DNA of 64,000 bases from Alcaligenes faecalis (GTDB lineage: Bacteria; Pseudomonadota; Gammaproteobacteria; Burkholderiales; Burkholderiaceae_B): contig NZ_CP168006.1 of NCBI RefSeq assembly GCF_041521385.1, positions 496,001 to 560,000 on the forward strand, given 5' to 3'. Below the pieces are notes generated by a model that was given only the letters and a program-made list of their open reading frames with translations, did no database searches and was not told the origin of the DNA. Positions 55,938 to 64,000 of the stretch are shown here, piece after piece. The position numbers were made by a program, and so were the translations under genes. How positions within the stretch are numbered: the stretch's first letter is position 1; every line of letters starts with the position of its first letter.

Positions 55938-56999
55938 ATGGGGCGCAGAGCCGACCACGATACTTTGCTGCGCGAACTGGCCACGCCATCAGCAGCCTTT
56001 CAACCGCTTTATGTGGTATCCGGTGACGAGCCCCTTTTACTGATTGAAGCCGCCGATGCGGTGCGCGCTCGCGCCCGCCTGGATGGGTTTACTGAACGCA
56101 GCAGCTTTACCTTGGATGCACGCGCAGACTGGTCACAACTGTTTGCCGTTGCTCAGAACATATCCTTGTTTGGCGATCAGAAGCTGGTTGATGTAAACAT
56201 CCCCAGTGGCAAACCCGGCAAACCGGGCGGCGACGCCCTGCAAAAGCTGTGCGAACTGATCAGCAACGGGCAAATGGATGGCACCAGCTTTTTGATCCAA
56301 CTTCCCCGCCTAGATAAGGCTACGCGCAACAGCAAATGGTGCCAGGCCCTGGAACAAGTCGCCTGTTGGGTTGAAATCCAGCCCATCAACCGCAACTCCC
56401 TGGCAGGCTGGATTGCCCAGCGCCTGAACGCTCAGGATCAAAGCCTGGAGCGCAACAGTCTGGAGTGGATGGCTGACAAGGTTGAAGGCAACCTCTTGGC
56501 AGCCCATCAAGAAATCCAGAAACTGGCTCTGATTTACCCTCCCGGTCAGTTGACCCAGGAGGAACTGGAAAACGCCGTCCTGAACGTGGCTCGCTACAGC
56601 ATCTTTGATTTGCGCGACTCCATGTTGGCCGGCCATAGCCAACGCGCCCTGACCGTGCTCGATGGCTTGCAGGCAGAAGGCGAAGCTCTGCCCCTGGTCC
56701 TGTGGGCTGTCGGTGAAGAAGTGCGTACCTTGGCGCGCTTGTCACAGGCGCGCCAACAAGGGCAGGATATATCCAACCTGTTTCGCCAGTACCGCATTTT
56801 TGGCCCACGCGAAAAACTCGTCCGTCAGGCCCTGGACCGCATTCCGTCTCAAAGCTGGCCTGCCTCAGTGCTGCATGCACACGATATAGACCGATTGATC
56901 AAAGGCCTGCACCCCAACGGACGTCAGCAAGACCCATGGGAAGAAATGCGCCGCCTGACCATGCGTATCGCGGTCGCGACACAAGCACCCCGCCGCTAA
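55938..56999 (+). CDS. holA: DNA polymerase III delta subunit
   Basis: HolA is the delta subunit of the clamp loader; it opens the beta clamp. The 353-residue protein has PLYVVSGDEPLLLIEAADAVRARARLDGF at the start, SLFGDQKLVDVNIPSGKPGKPG in the first domain, and GRQQDPWEEMRRLTMRIA at the C-terminus, as usual for HolA. It starts 2 nt after the lptE stop. Confidence 0.95.
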   Translation: MGRRADHDTLLRELATPSAAFQPLYVVSGDEPLLLIEAADAVRARARLDGFTERSSFTLDARADWSQLFAVAQNISLFGDQKLVDVNIPSGKPGKPGGDALQKLCELISNGQMDGTSFLIQLPRLDKATRNSKWCQALEQVACWVEIQPINRNSLAGWIAQRLNAQDQSLERNSLEWMADKVEGNLLAAHQEIQKLALIYPPGQLTQEELENAVLNVARYSIFDLRDSMLAGHSQRALTVLDGLQAEGEALPLVLWAVGEEVRTLARLSQARQQGQDISNLFRQYRIFGPREKLVRQALDRIPSQSWPASVLHAHDIDRLIKGLHPNGRQQDPWEEMRRLTMRIAVATQAPRR

Positions 57000-57067
57000 G
57001 CGTCCGATACCCCTTAACCTCTCAATTGTTGCGATAATGCTCTCTTGAATCGGAGAGTTACACGGCT

Positions 57068-58363
57068 ATGAACGATATCACCCAGTCCTCTACCACCACT
57101 CAGGTCGGCGATCTATCCTCCATGATGCAAGATTTGGGCAAGCGCGCCCAGCTTGCTGCCCGTCGCATGCGCGCCGCCACTGGCAAAGCCAAAGCCGACG
57201 CCCTGCGCTATATGGCTGATGCCCTGATTGAACAAAAAGCCCAGTTGCTCGCCGCCAACGAGCTGGACTTGCGCGCGGCACGTGAGCGTCAGATAGCCCC
57301 GGCCATGATCGAACGCCTGGCTCTGTCGGACCGGGCACTGGAGATCATGACCACAGGCCTGCGTCAAATTGCGGACATGGACGACCCAGTTGGTCAGATC
57401 AGTGCTTCGCGCACCCGTCCCAATGGCATGCGCGTGGCTCAGATGCGTGTACCTTTGGGGGTGATCGGTATCATTTACGAATCACGCCCCAATGTGACCA
57501 TTGACGCCGCCGCCTTGTGCCTGAAATCCGGTAACGCCACCATTCTGCGCGGCGGTAGCGAAGCGTTTCACTCCAACCAGGCGCTGGCACAAATTATTTC
57601 CAGCAGTCTGGAGCGTGCCGGCTTGCCTAAAGATGCTGTCCAAGTCGTGCCCACCACGGATCGTGACGCCGTTGGCTTGCTCGTAACCATGAACGACTAC
57701 GTGGACGTTATTGTCCCGCGTGGAGGCAAGAGCCTGATCCAACGGCTCAGCGCCGAAGCCACGGTTCCCCTGATCAAGCACCTGGACGGTAACTGCCACG
57801 TCTATGTGGATGAATTTGCCGATCTGGAAAAAGCCTCACGCATCGTGTTCAATGCCAAAACCTACCGCTACGGTATTTGCGGCACCATGGAAACCTTGCT
57901 GGTTCACCGCAGCATTGCACCGGCTTTCCTGCCAGAAATGGCCCGCCAATTACAGGATAAAGGGGTGGAATTGCGGGGCTGCGAACAAACCCGTGCCCTG
58001 GTCGCCAATGTGGCCACCGCCACCGAAGAAGACTGGGAAACCGAATTTGCCGCGGCCATTCTGGCGATCCGCATTGTCGATTCCATGGACCAGGCCATGG
58101 ACCATATTGCCCAGTACAGCTCTGAGCACACGGAATCCATCGTGACAGAAAATCTGAGCTTGGCCGAGCGATTCCAGCGCGAAGTGGACTCCAGTTCCGT
58201 CATGGTGAACCTGCCTACCTGTTTTGCCGATGGCTTTGAATACGGCCTGGGCGCAGAAATTGGCATTTCCACCAACCGTCTTCATGCCCGTGGCCCTGTT
58301 GGCCTGGAAGGCCTGACAACTTACAAATGGGTCTTGCATGGCAATGGCCAAATACGTGGTTAA
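57068..58363 (+). CDS. proA: Glutamate-5-semialdehyde dehydrogenase
   Basis: ProA reduces gamma-glutamyl phosphate to glutamate semialdehyde in proline synthesis. The 431-residue protein has [41 protein letters not shown] and [12 protein letters not shown]. The catalytic cysteine C271 is in [15 protein letters not shown], and [23 protein letters not shown] and [15 protein letters not shown] follow. It ends 3 nt before hemJ. Proline also serves osmotic adaptation, a theme of this window. Confidence 0.96.
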   Translation: MNDITQSSTTTQVGDLSSMMQDLGKRAQLAARRMRAATGKAKADALRYMADALIEQKAQLLAANELDLRAARERQIAPAMIERLALSDRALEIMTTGLRQIADMDDPVGQISASRTRPNGMRVAQMRVPLGVIGIIYESRPNVTIDAAALCLKSGNATILRGGSEAFHSNQALAQIISSSLERAGLPKDAVQVVPTTDRDAVGLLVTMNDYVDVIVPRGGKSLIQRLSAEATVPLIKHLDGNCHVYVDEFADLEKASRIVFNAKTYRYGICGTMETLLVHRSIAPAFLPEMARQLQDKGVELRGCEQTRALVANVATATEEDWETEFAAAILAIRIVDSMDQAMDHIAQYSSEHTESIVTENLSLAERFQREVDSSSVMVNLPTCFADGFEYGLGAEIGISTNRLHARGPVGLEGLTTYKWVLHGNGQIRG

Positions 58364-58366
58364 ATC

Positions 58367-58783
58367 ATGCTTTGGTTAAAAACATTCCACATCTTGTTTG
58401 TAACCTCCTGGTTTGCGGGGCTGTTCTACTTGCCCCGCATCTATGTGAATCTTGCCCGGGAGCAAGATACCAAGACCTATGAAACGCTCTTGGGCATGGC
58501 CCGGCGCCTGTATCGTTTTATGGCCCCTTTAGCCATTCTGACCTTGTTAACAGGCCTGGGATTATTTTTGTATTACGGCATCGGTAAAGGACAGGGTTGG
58601 ATGCATGCCAAACTAACCCTGGTTTTAATCCTGTTTGCCTTTCACGGTGTGTGCGGGCGCTATCTACGGCAGTTCCAACAAGGACAACAAAGCCGCTCAC
58701 ACGTATTCTTCCGCTGGTTCAATGAAATTCCGGTCATCGTTCTGCTGCTGGTCCTCATCCTGGTGGTTATAAAACCCTTCTAA
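58367..58783 (+). CDS. hemJ: HemJ-type protoporphyrinogen IX oxidase (UPF0093)
   Basis: The 138-residue membrane protein begins MLWLKTFHILFVTSWFAGLFYLPRIYVNLAREQD, the HemJ signature with conserved H8. Three more helices follow, with GWMHAKLTLVLILFAFHG carrying another conserved histidine and lysine. HemJ oxidises protoporphyrinogen IX to protoporphyrin IX in heme synthesis. CopD-like proteins share the superfamily, but the small size and start fit HemJ. It starts 3 nt after proA. Confidence 0.88.
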   Translation: MLWLKTFHILFVTSWFAGLFYLPRIYVNLAREQDTKTYETLLGMARRLYRFMAPLAILTLLTGLGLFLYYGIGKGQGWMHAKLTLVLILFAFHGVCGRYLRQFQQGQQSRSHVFFRWFNEIPVIVLLLVLILVVIKPF

Positions 58784-58793
58784 TACCTTATTC

Positions 58794-61322
58794 ATGTCAG
58801 ACCAATCTGAACGCAAGACACTAAGCCTGAGCCCAGGCACTAAAAAGAAAGCCAGCAATGCGGAACCCCGCGTGCGCTCGGGTGCGCGCGCGCGTGCGGC
58901 CAGCCTGCAGCAAGACCGCCAGGGCGGCCCCAAGCGCGAGTCCCGCCCCTACGTAGAGAAACGTGACCAGGAACGCCGTGAGCGCCCTGCTTTCAACCGC
59001 GACCGCACAGATCGCCCCCAATCGGGCGAGCGTCGCGAGTTTTCCGGTGAGCGCCGTGAACGCCCCGCATTCAACCGTGACCGCGACAGCCGCCCACAAT
59101 CAGGCGAGCGTCGTGAGTTCTCCGGTGAACGCCGGGAATTCTCGGGCGAACGCCGTGAACGCCCCGCATTCAACCGTGACCGTGACAACCGTCCACAATC
59201 GGGCGAACGTCGTGAATTCTCCGGTGAACGCCGTGAACGCCCCGCATTCAACCGTGACCGTGACAACCGCCCACAATCGGGCGAACGTCGTGAGTTCTCC
59301 GGTGAGCGTCGTGAACGCCCCACATTCAACCGTGACCGTGACAGCCATCCGCAGTCGGGCGAACGTCGTGAACGCCCCGCATTCAACCGTGACCGTGACA
59401 GCCGCCCGCAAACGGGTGAGCGTCGTGAGTTCTCCGGTGAACGCCGTGAGCGCCCCGCATTCGACCGCAACCGCGAAGGCCGTCCTCAATCGGGCGAACG
59501 TCGTGAGTTCTCCGGTGAGCGCCGCGAACGTCCCACATTCAACCGTGACCGTGACAACCGCCCACCATCGGGCGAACGTCGTGAGTTCTCCGGTGAGCGT
59601 CGTGAACGCCCCGCATTCAACCGTGACCGTGACAGCCGCCCACCATCGGGCGAACGTCGTGAATTCTCCGGTGAGCGCCGAGAACGCCCCGCATTCAACC
59701 GTGACCGTGACAGCCGTCCGCAGTCGGGCGAACGTCGTGAGTTCTCCGGTGAACGCCGTGAACGTCCGGCATTCAACCGTGACCGTGACAACCGTCCACA
59801 ATCGGGCGAACGTCGTGAGTTCTCCGGTGAACGCCGTGAACGTCCGGCATTCAACCGTGACCGCGACAGCCGCCCTCAAACGGGTGAGCGCCGCAATTTC
59901 TCGGGTGAACGCCGCGAACGTCCTGCCTTCAAGAGCGACAATGAGTCCTCGGAGCGTACCCCTGCCGGCAAGATGCCCAGCAAGCTTTTTAGCCCGGCAG
60001 GTGACTCCGATGCCTTTCCTCAGTATGTCTCGCCTATCCAGCGTGTAGACAGCCCCCAGGCCCCCAAGCCCGGTCAGCGCCTGCCCGATAGCCATATCGA
60101 GCAAAACGAGCGCGTCCAGGTCAAAGCCCTGCAAGGCGAACGCTACCGTCTGTTTGCTCCCTGCCCACAAGGGCTGGAGGAGGCGCTGTCGCTGGAACTG
60201 CAAGCACTGGGCTACGAGAACGTCCAAACCGGCCGTGCGGGTTGCCATTTTGACGCGGACTGGATCGGCGTCATGCGTGCCAACCTGTCCTCGCGACTGG
60301 CGACACGCATTTTGCTGGAAGTCTCGCACGCTCCTGTCACCAACGAAGAGGACATTCTGGCCCTGGCCCGGGTAACGCCTTGGGAACGCTGGTTCGGCCC
60401 CGAGCAGACACTGCGTGTCGATACCTCGGCGGTACGTAGCCCCATGCAAAGCCTGCAGTACTGCAATCTGCGCGCCAAAGACGGGATTTGTGACCGCCTG
60501 CGAGACCTGGAAGGCGCCCGTCCTTCCATCGATACCGTACGCCCGGATGCCAAGGTGCATTTGTTCCTGGACGAGACCAGTGCCACCTTCTATCTGGACA
60601 CCAGTGGCGAGTCCCTGTTCAAGCGCGGCTGGCGGCACGACAAGGGCGATGCGCCTTTGCGTGAAAACCTGGCAGCAGGCCTGCTGGCCCTGTCTGGCTG
60701 GGATCCCAGCAAACCCTTGATCGACCCCTTCTGCGGTAGTGGCACGATTCTGATCGAAGCCGCCTGGATGGCCCTGGGAGCACCTCCCGGAATCTGGCGT
60801 CCCTTCCACTTCGAGCGTCTGCGCTGCCACGATCAGCGTTTGTGGCGTGACATTAAAGACGAAGCGCGTTCCCTGATCGCCCCTCGCCTGGATACACCAC
60901 TGATTGGCTACGACATCAACCCCACCGTTCTGGATGCCGCCCGTTCCAACCTGGAACGCTCGCACCTGACGCTGGAGACGATTCGCTTCGAGCAAGGCGA
61001 TGCCCTGAAGATTCGCCCGGAAACAGAGGCCGGCTGGATTGTCACCAATCCTCCTTACGGCGAGCGGCTGGAACATCAGGACGAGGACTTCTGGCCAAAC
61101 TGGGCCAGCAACCTCAAGCAAAACTTCGCCAACTGGAGCGTGAATATGATCAGCAGCGATCTGGAGCTGCCACGTCATATGCGCCTCAAGCCCAAGCGTC
61201 GTTACCCGCTGTACAACGGCGCTCTGGATTGCCGCCTGTTCTGCTTTGATATGGTTCCGGCCAGTTATCGCAATCACGAGGCAGCCTCGGACGCCAGCGA
61301 AGACTCGGCCAGCGCCGAATAA
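58794..61322 (+). CDS. THUMP-domain class I SAM-dependent RNA methyltransferase (RlmL-like) with Arg/Glu-rich repeat N-terminus
   Basis: The 842-residue protein joins a low-complexity N-terminus to a folded methyltransferase. Residues 1-60 are basic. Residues 61-372 are about twelve copies of a 26-residue Arg/Glu/Ser repeat, and 373-449 a linker. From about 450 (RYRLFAPCPQGLEEALSLEL) it follows RlmL, the 23S rRNA G2445 N2-methyltransferase: a THUMP region, ESLFKRGWRHDKGDAPLRENLAA, SAM motif I DPFCGSGT starting at D644, and the catalytic NPPYGERL at N752. The RlmK half found in E. coli RlmL is absent. The repeats are probably disordered and may bind RNA or ribosomes. The gene lies 10 nt after hemJ. 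Confidence 0.85.
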   Translation: MSDQSERKTLSLSPGTKKKASNAEPRVRSGARARAASLQQDRQGGPKRESRPYVEKRDQERRERPAFNRDRTDRPQSGERREFSGERRERPAFNRDRDSRPQSGERREFSGERREFSGERRERPAFNRDRDNRPQSGERREFSGERRERPAFNRDRDNRPQSGERREFSGERRERPTFNRDRDSHPQSGERRERPAFNRDRDSRPQTGERREFSGERRERPAFDRNREGRPQSGERREFSGERRERPTFNRDRDNRPPSGERREFSGERRERPAFNRDRDSRPPSGERREFSGERRERPAFNRDRDSRPQSGERREFSGERRERPAFNRDRDNRPQSGERREFSGERRERPAFNRDRDSRPQTGERRNFSGERRERPAFKSDNESSERTPAGKMPSKLFSPAGDSDAFPQYVSPIQRVDSPQAPKPGQRLPDSHIEQNERVQVKALQGERYRLFAPCPQGLEEALSLELQALGYENVQTGRAGCHFDADWIGVMRANLSSRLATRILLEVSHAPVTNEEDILALARVTPWERWFGPEQTLRVDTSAVRSPMQSLQYCNLRAKDGICDRLRDLEGARPSIDTVRPDAKVHLFLDETSATFYLDTSGESLFKRGWRHDKGDAPLRENLAAGLLALSGWDPSKPLIDPFCGSGTILIEAAWMALGAPPGIWRPFHFERLRCHDQRLWRDIKDEARSLIAPRLDTPLIGYDINPTVLDAARSNLERSHLTLETIRFEQGDALKIRPETEAGWIVTNPPYGERLEHQDEDFWPNWASNLKQNFANWSVNMISSDLELPRHMRLKPKRRYPLYNGALDCRLFCFDMVPASYRNHEAASDASEDSASAE
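58974..59909 (+). repeat. 78-bp minisatellite in the methyltransferase gene, about 12 units
   Basis: Units encode RRERPAFNRDRD, then (N/S)RPQSGE, then RREFSGE. Ten units are exactly 26 codons. The second is 33 codons because the seven-residue RREFSGE block is doubled, and the fifth is 19 codons because the block is missing. A thirteenth unit is truncated to RRERPAF. All length changes are multiples of three, so the frame is kept. DNA identity between units is high, pointing to recent expansion by slippage or recombination. Confidence 0.95.
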
Positions 61323-61456
61323 GCGCCAAGCCGTCTTGCCCAAGGCGACAAAGGGTCAAGTCCATATCAATGGCTTGGCCCTTGTTTATAGGAGCGGCGT
61401 TCCGTTCGCCTCCGATATACGCGATAATGACAGTCTTGCCTGCTTCAACACGCACC

Positions 61457-61975
61457 ATGACACCCACTTTCACTACTCCTGGCCGCTGGCGACGCTTTGC
61501 CTGCATGATGTATGAATCCATCCTGCTGTTTGGCGTTATTTTTACCGCTGGCTATCTGTTTGATACCTTGACCCAAAGCCGTAGCGGCTTGGATCTGCGT
61601 CATGTCCGTCAGGGCATCCTGTTTATTGCCCTGGGGATTTATTTCGTCCTGTGCTGGCGCAAAGCGGGCCAAACCCTGCCCATGAAAACATGGCACATGC
61701 GTTTGGTGGACGAACAGGGCCAGATTCCTGCCCTGCGTACCCTGCTGCTGCGTTATATTCTGCTATGGCCCCTGCCTTTGCTGGGGGCTTTGCTGATTCA
61801 GCTTCTGTCTGGCTACACAGGCTATGCGTCCACGGATCTTCTTATCGTATTCACGCCTTTTCTGAACTTTATCTGGACCTGGTTCGACAAAGACCAGCAG
61901 TTTCTGCACGACCGTCTTAGCAAGACTCATCTGATCGATGCGCGCCCCACCCGAGTCACTTCGGCGGCCACCTGA
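61457..61975 (+). CDS. RDD family membrane protein
   Basis: The 172-residue protein has the RDD start PGRWRRFACMMYESILLFGVIFTAGYLFDTL, with basic residues followed by the first helix, then QTLPMKTWHMRLVDEQGQIP, the characteristic segment after helix two, and a C-terminal FTPFLNFIWTWFDKDQQFLHDRLSKTHLI. RDD proteins have been linked to ion transport, but function is generally unknown. ATG 61457 (MTPTFTTPGRW) fits better than the upstream frame from 61370. Confidence 0.88.
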   Translation: MTPTFTTPGRWRRFACMMYESILLFGVIFTAGYLFDTLTQSRSGLDLRHVRQGILFIALGIYFVLCWRKAGQTLPMKTWHMRLVDEQGQIPALRTLLLRYILLWPLPLLGALLIQLLSGYTGYASTDLLIVFTPFLNFIWTWFDKDQQFLHDRLSKTHLIDARPTRVTSAAT

Positions 61976-62018
61976 GCAGGCAAGCTGCCTCTTCATTTTT
62001 TAGTAGTACAGCAAAGTC

Positions 62019-62930
62019 ATGACTGACATTTTAAAAAAATACCTGTTCGCCGACCAAAGCACACGCGCCCAGATTGTTCATCTTGAGCAGGCCTGGCAAA
62101 TGGGCCTGGAGCACCAGCACTACCCAGCCTGCATCCGCGACTTGCTGGGCGAGCTGGTGGCCGCTTCGGTGCTCCTGGCGGGCAACCTCAAGTTTGACGG
62201 TTCCTTGATTTTGCAAATCCAGGGCGATGGCCCGATTGCCTTGCTGGTGGTGGAGTGCACCTCGGACATGGACATACGTGCCACGGTTTCACTGCGTGAA
62301 CACCATCCCGTGCCTCAAACCGGCACCCTGCAAACCTTATTGAACCCGCAAGGCCAAGGTCGCTTCACCGTGGTGCTGGCCCCACGTCAAAGCAGCAAGG
62401 ATTTCCGTCCCTATCAAGGCGTTGTGCCCCTGGAAGGCGAGACCGTTGCCGAGGTTCTGCAAACCTATATGCGCACCTCCGAACAACTGGATACTCACTT
62501 GTGGCTGGCTGCCGATGAGAACCGTTGTGCGGGCCTGTTGCTGCAACGTATTCCCCCCCAAGGGGGACACAACCTGGCACAGAACCTGGACACCTGGGAA
62601 CGCGCTCTGGCGCTGGGTTCTACCGTCCAGACTCAAGAGTTGCTGCAGCTCGATAGCGACACCCTGATTCACCGCCTGTTTTGGGAAGAAGATCTGCAAG
62701 TCTTCGAACCCCAGTCCGTACGCTGGCATTGCCCTTGTTCCCGTCAACGCGTCAGCAATATGCTGCGTATGCTGGGCCAGGCAGAGATCGAGCAAATGCT
62801 GGCAGAACAAGACACCATCAATGTGTCCTGCAACTTCTGCGGTAAACCCTATCAGTACGATGCAATCGATTGTGCATCCCTGTTTGTCGACAAGGGCGAC
62901 ACGCAGCCGGGTGATGACACCCTGCACTAG
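62019..62930 (+). CDS. hslO: Redox-regulated chaperone Hsp33
   Basis: Hsp33 is a cytoplasmic holdase activated when oxidation releases zinc from four cysteines. The 303-residue protein shows LLGELVAASVLLAGNLKFDGSLILQIQGDGPI and the C-terminal zinc site C238-P-C240 (WHCPCSRQR) with C271-N-F-C274 (VSCNFCGKPYQYD). Length is normal. A strong hairpin terminator follows at 62991-63026. Confidence 0.97.
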   Translation: MTDILKKYLFADQSTRAQIVHLEQAWQMGLEHQHYPACIRDLLGELVAASVLLAGNLKFDGSLILQIQGDGPIALLVVECTSDMDIRATVSLREHHPVPQTGTLQTLLNPQGQGRFTVVLAPRQSSKDFRPYQGVVPLEGETVAEVLQTYMRTSEQLDTHLWLAADENRCAGLLLQRIPPQGGHNLAQNLDTWERALALGSTVQTQELLQLDSDTLIHRLFWEEDLQVFEPQSVRWHCPCSRQRVSNMLRMLGQAEIEQMLAEQDTINVSCNFCGKPYQYDAIDCASLFVDKGDTQPGDDTLH

Positions 62931-62990
62931 GCCGATGTCTCTACGAGACACTACGCCCGCACAAGTCCCTCTATCGGGCTAGAAGACAGT

Positions 62991-63026
62991 CAGCCATGAT
63001 GGCAACATCATGGCTGATTCTTTTTC
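62991..63026 (+). terminator. Strong terminator after hslO
   Basis: CAGCCATGATG (62991-63001) pairs perfectly with CATCATGGCTG (63006-63016) around GCAA, followed by ATTCTTTTTCTT. The ATG of the next ORF (63010) lies in the 3' arm. Confidence 0.85.
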
Positions 63027-63837
63027 TTCACCCCATCCTCAATCCGGTTTGGCGGGCTCTCACATCGTGGGAGCCCTGCTTGCCATCATCCTGCTGAGCT
63101 GGCTGGTGCTGGACGTGCTGACGCTGTACTCCTTGCGCGTACGCCTGCAGCACGGCCTGTTGCAGGCAGCTCGTCAGGCCAGCGTGCAGCATGCCCGGCC
63201 TGAAAGCATTGCCCTGGCATTCAGCCAAACACTGGCTGCTGCCAACGTGCCACTGCATGATCAATGGCAAATCCAGATTCTGTCGCCCTCACCACAGGCT
63301 TTTATGCTGCATGGCAGACCTTCCCGGCTGCATGAGGGGCGAACAAGCATTACCCAAGGCTGGCAGGCACAGCAAGCGGAACAAACCAGCCACAGCGGCA
63401 CCAGCATCTACCAGGCCAACACACTGCATTTGTATCTGCTCTACGCCCATAAGCCAGGGCCTCTTTCCTTGCTTCGCCTGCTACCCAAGCTTGCCGCCAG
63501 TACGCCCAGCCCTTCGGGTTCGGCAGCGGTCTGGCTGCGCCTGGAAATCAGGCACCCCATGCAGTCCGATGCCGTGCAGTGGGATAACTTGGCTGACGGT
63601 CGAGTCATCTATGCCCAGCCGACCGAAAACACGCTTGCCTTGCCAGTGTCCCAAACAGGCTGGTCCACAGACCTGGAGCCAGCAGAACCGCCATCAACGG
63701 ACGGGAATGGCCGTCTGCCATCATGGGATGGCCCTGCTCAAGGATCAGGTGATGCTTCCCCTTCTCCAGGGCCTGCCGCCCCCACCCCAGACTCAGGAAG
63801 GGTTGACTCCGTACCCCCAAACCCCGCTTGCTACTAA
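63010..63837 (+). CDS. TadE-like membrane protein of unknown function
   Basis: The 275-residue protein has one N-terminal hydrophobic helix (HIVGALLAIILLSWLVLDVLTLYSLRVRL) followed by LQHGLLQAARQASVQHARPESIALAFSQTLAAANV, the layout of TadE/TadG-like pseudopilin proteins that are inserted in the inner membrane. The C-terminal 60 residues are rich in Pro, Ser and Gly. I am not certain of the family. The listed start ATG 63010 sits in a terminator hairpin, so a later start such as TTG 63049 or another upstream signal is possible. Confidence 0.55.
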   Translation: MADSFSSPHPQSGLAGSHIVGALLAIILLSWLVLDVLTLYSLRVRLQHGLLQAARQASVQHARPESIALAFSQTLAAANVPLHDQWQIQILSPSPQAFMLHGRPSRLHEGRTSITQGWQAQQAEQTSHSGTSIYQANTLHLYLLYAHKPGPLSLLRLLPKLAASTPSPSGSAAVWLRLEIRHPMQSDAVQWDNLADGRVIYAQPTENTLALPVSQTGWSTDLEPAEPPSTDGNGRLPSWDGPAQGSGDASPSPGPAAPTPDSGRVDSVPPNPACY

Positions 63838-63930
63838 ATACGTGCCATCCAGTGCAGATTTCTAGTGTAGGCCGTCGTGTCAGCAGCATAGGATGCTATC
63901 AACACTCTGCTGGCTAAACCAGAATGGAAC

Positions 63931-63947
63931 ATTACGGTCACCGTAAT
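63931..63947. promoter_or_regulatory. Palindrome upstream of the next gene
   Basis: ATTACGGT and ACCGTAAT form a perfect inverted repeat around one C. An AGGAG (63978-63982) near the window end suggests that the controlled gene starts just beyond 64000. The 63,838-64,000 stretch holds no gene. Confidence 0.5.
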
Positions 63948-64000
63948 AAGCAGTTTGTGGTCGCACAATAAAAAACCAGGAGAAAGAACAGATAGGTCAG

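Noticed and set aside
58963-60048. 361-codon plus-strand ORF in another frame of the repeat region
   Set aside because: It is a frame-shifted reading of the same 78-bp repeats without a ribosome site.
59100-61343. 747-codon minus-strand ORF over the methyltransferase gene
   Set aside because: It is antisense to a gene with clear RlmL motifs, and its length is explained by the stop-free repeat and codon bias. Its sequence is repetitive and matches no family I recognise.
1-64000. Mobile elements, CRISPR arrays, tRNA or rRNA genes
   Set aside because: I looked for transposase and integrase motifs, regularly spaced direct repeats outside coding DNA, and tRNA-like cloverleaf sequences, and found none that I could support. 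The only tandem repeat is the in-frame minisatellite at 58974-59909.

Overview
The window is chromosomal DNA of a betaproteobacterium, most likely family Alcaligenaceae and probably genus Alcaligenes. That placement is inferred from protein sequences (Bordetella-like LeuS, Fbp, MnmA), from conserved Burkholderiales gene blocks (purD-hemF-nadD-rsfS-rlmH-maf and leuS-lptE-holA-proA), and from an ectABCD cluster; no database search was possible. I see no rRNA, tRNA, CRISPR array, prophage or insertion sequence. Most of the window is ordinary core genome with a few accessory or regulatory highlights.

Layout. 1-4,570 (minus): a TauE/SafE transporter cut by the window edge, mnmA, and an operon of DAHP synthase (aroG type) followed by a D-lactate dehydrogenase-type FAD oxidase. 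The aroG leader encodes a 30-residue Phe/Tyr-rich peptide followed by mutually exclusive hairpins ending in an intrinsic terminator, which has the layout of a ribosome-mediated attenuator. 5,000-13,510: an ectoine island. ehuBCDA (plus) encodes ectoine/hydroxyectoine-type uptake; ectR-ectA-ectB-ectC-ectD (minus) encodes synthesis and hydroxylation. The ectR promoter overlaps a near-perfect 25-bp inverted repeat. Between the two lie a DUF2239 gene with a strong promoter and a decayed DUF1330-like gene. 13,860-18,020: yddG (aromatic amino acid exporter), tldD, an H-NS-type protein and a DUF4136 lipoprotein. 18,180-27,640: pepN-fbp, a quinone oxidoreductase, an EamA transporter, a tartrate/malate dehydrogenase, a GhrA-type reductase and a HerA-like ATPase. 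27,780-35,130: yebC, purD, hemF, nadD, rsfS, rlmH, maf, dsbG, a DsrE-like protein and an OmpV/MipA porin-like protein. 35,130-41,620: SUI1 factor, YdgA-like DUF945, a beta-hydroxyacid dehydrogenase, maleylacetoacetate isomerase, slpA-ispH, radC and rpmE2. 41,840-51,850: an ArnT-like glycosyltransferase, a MATE pump, glycine-betaine transporter proXWV, cfa and a Bcr/CflA pump. 51,990-62,930: rpmB-rpmG, then a long same-strand run leuS-lptE-holA-proA-hemJ-rRNA methyltransferase-RDD protein-hslO. The methyltransferase carries an N-terminal array of about twelve 26-residue Arg/Glu-rich repeats encoded by a 78-bp minisatellite. 62,990-64,000: a TadE-like membrane protein and the upstream region of a gene that starts beyond the window.

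How the genes fit together. Osmotic adaptation is the main theme: ectoine synthesis and uptake, glycine-betaine uptake and cyclopropane fatty acid synthesis. Aromatic amino acid control is the second: an attenuated aroG and, 9 kb away, the aromatic exporter yddG. The most interesting signals are the aroG attenuator, the ectR operator, the methyltransferase minisatellite and the DUF1330 gene relic.
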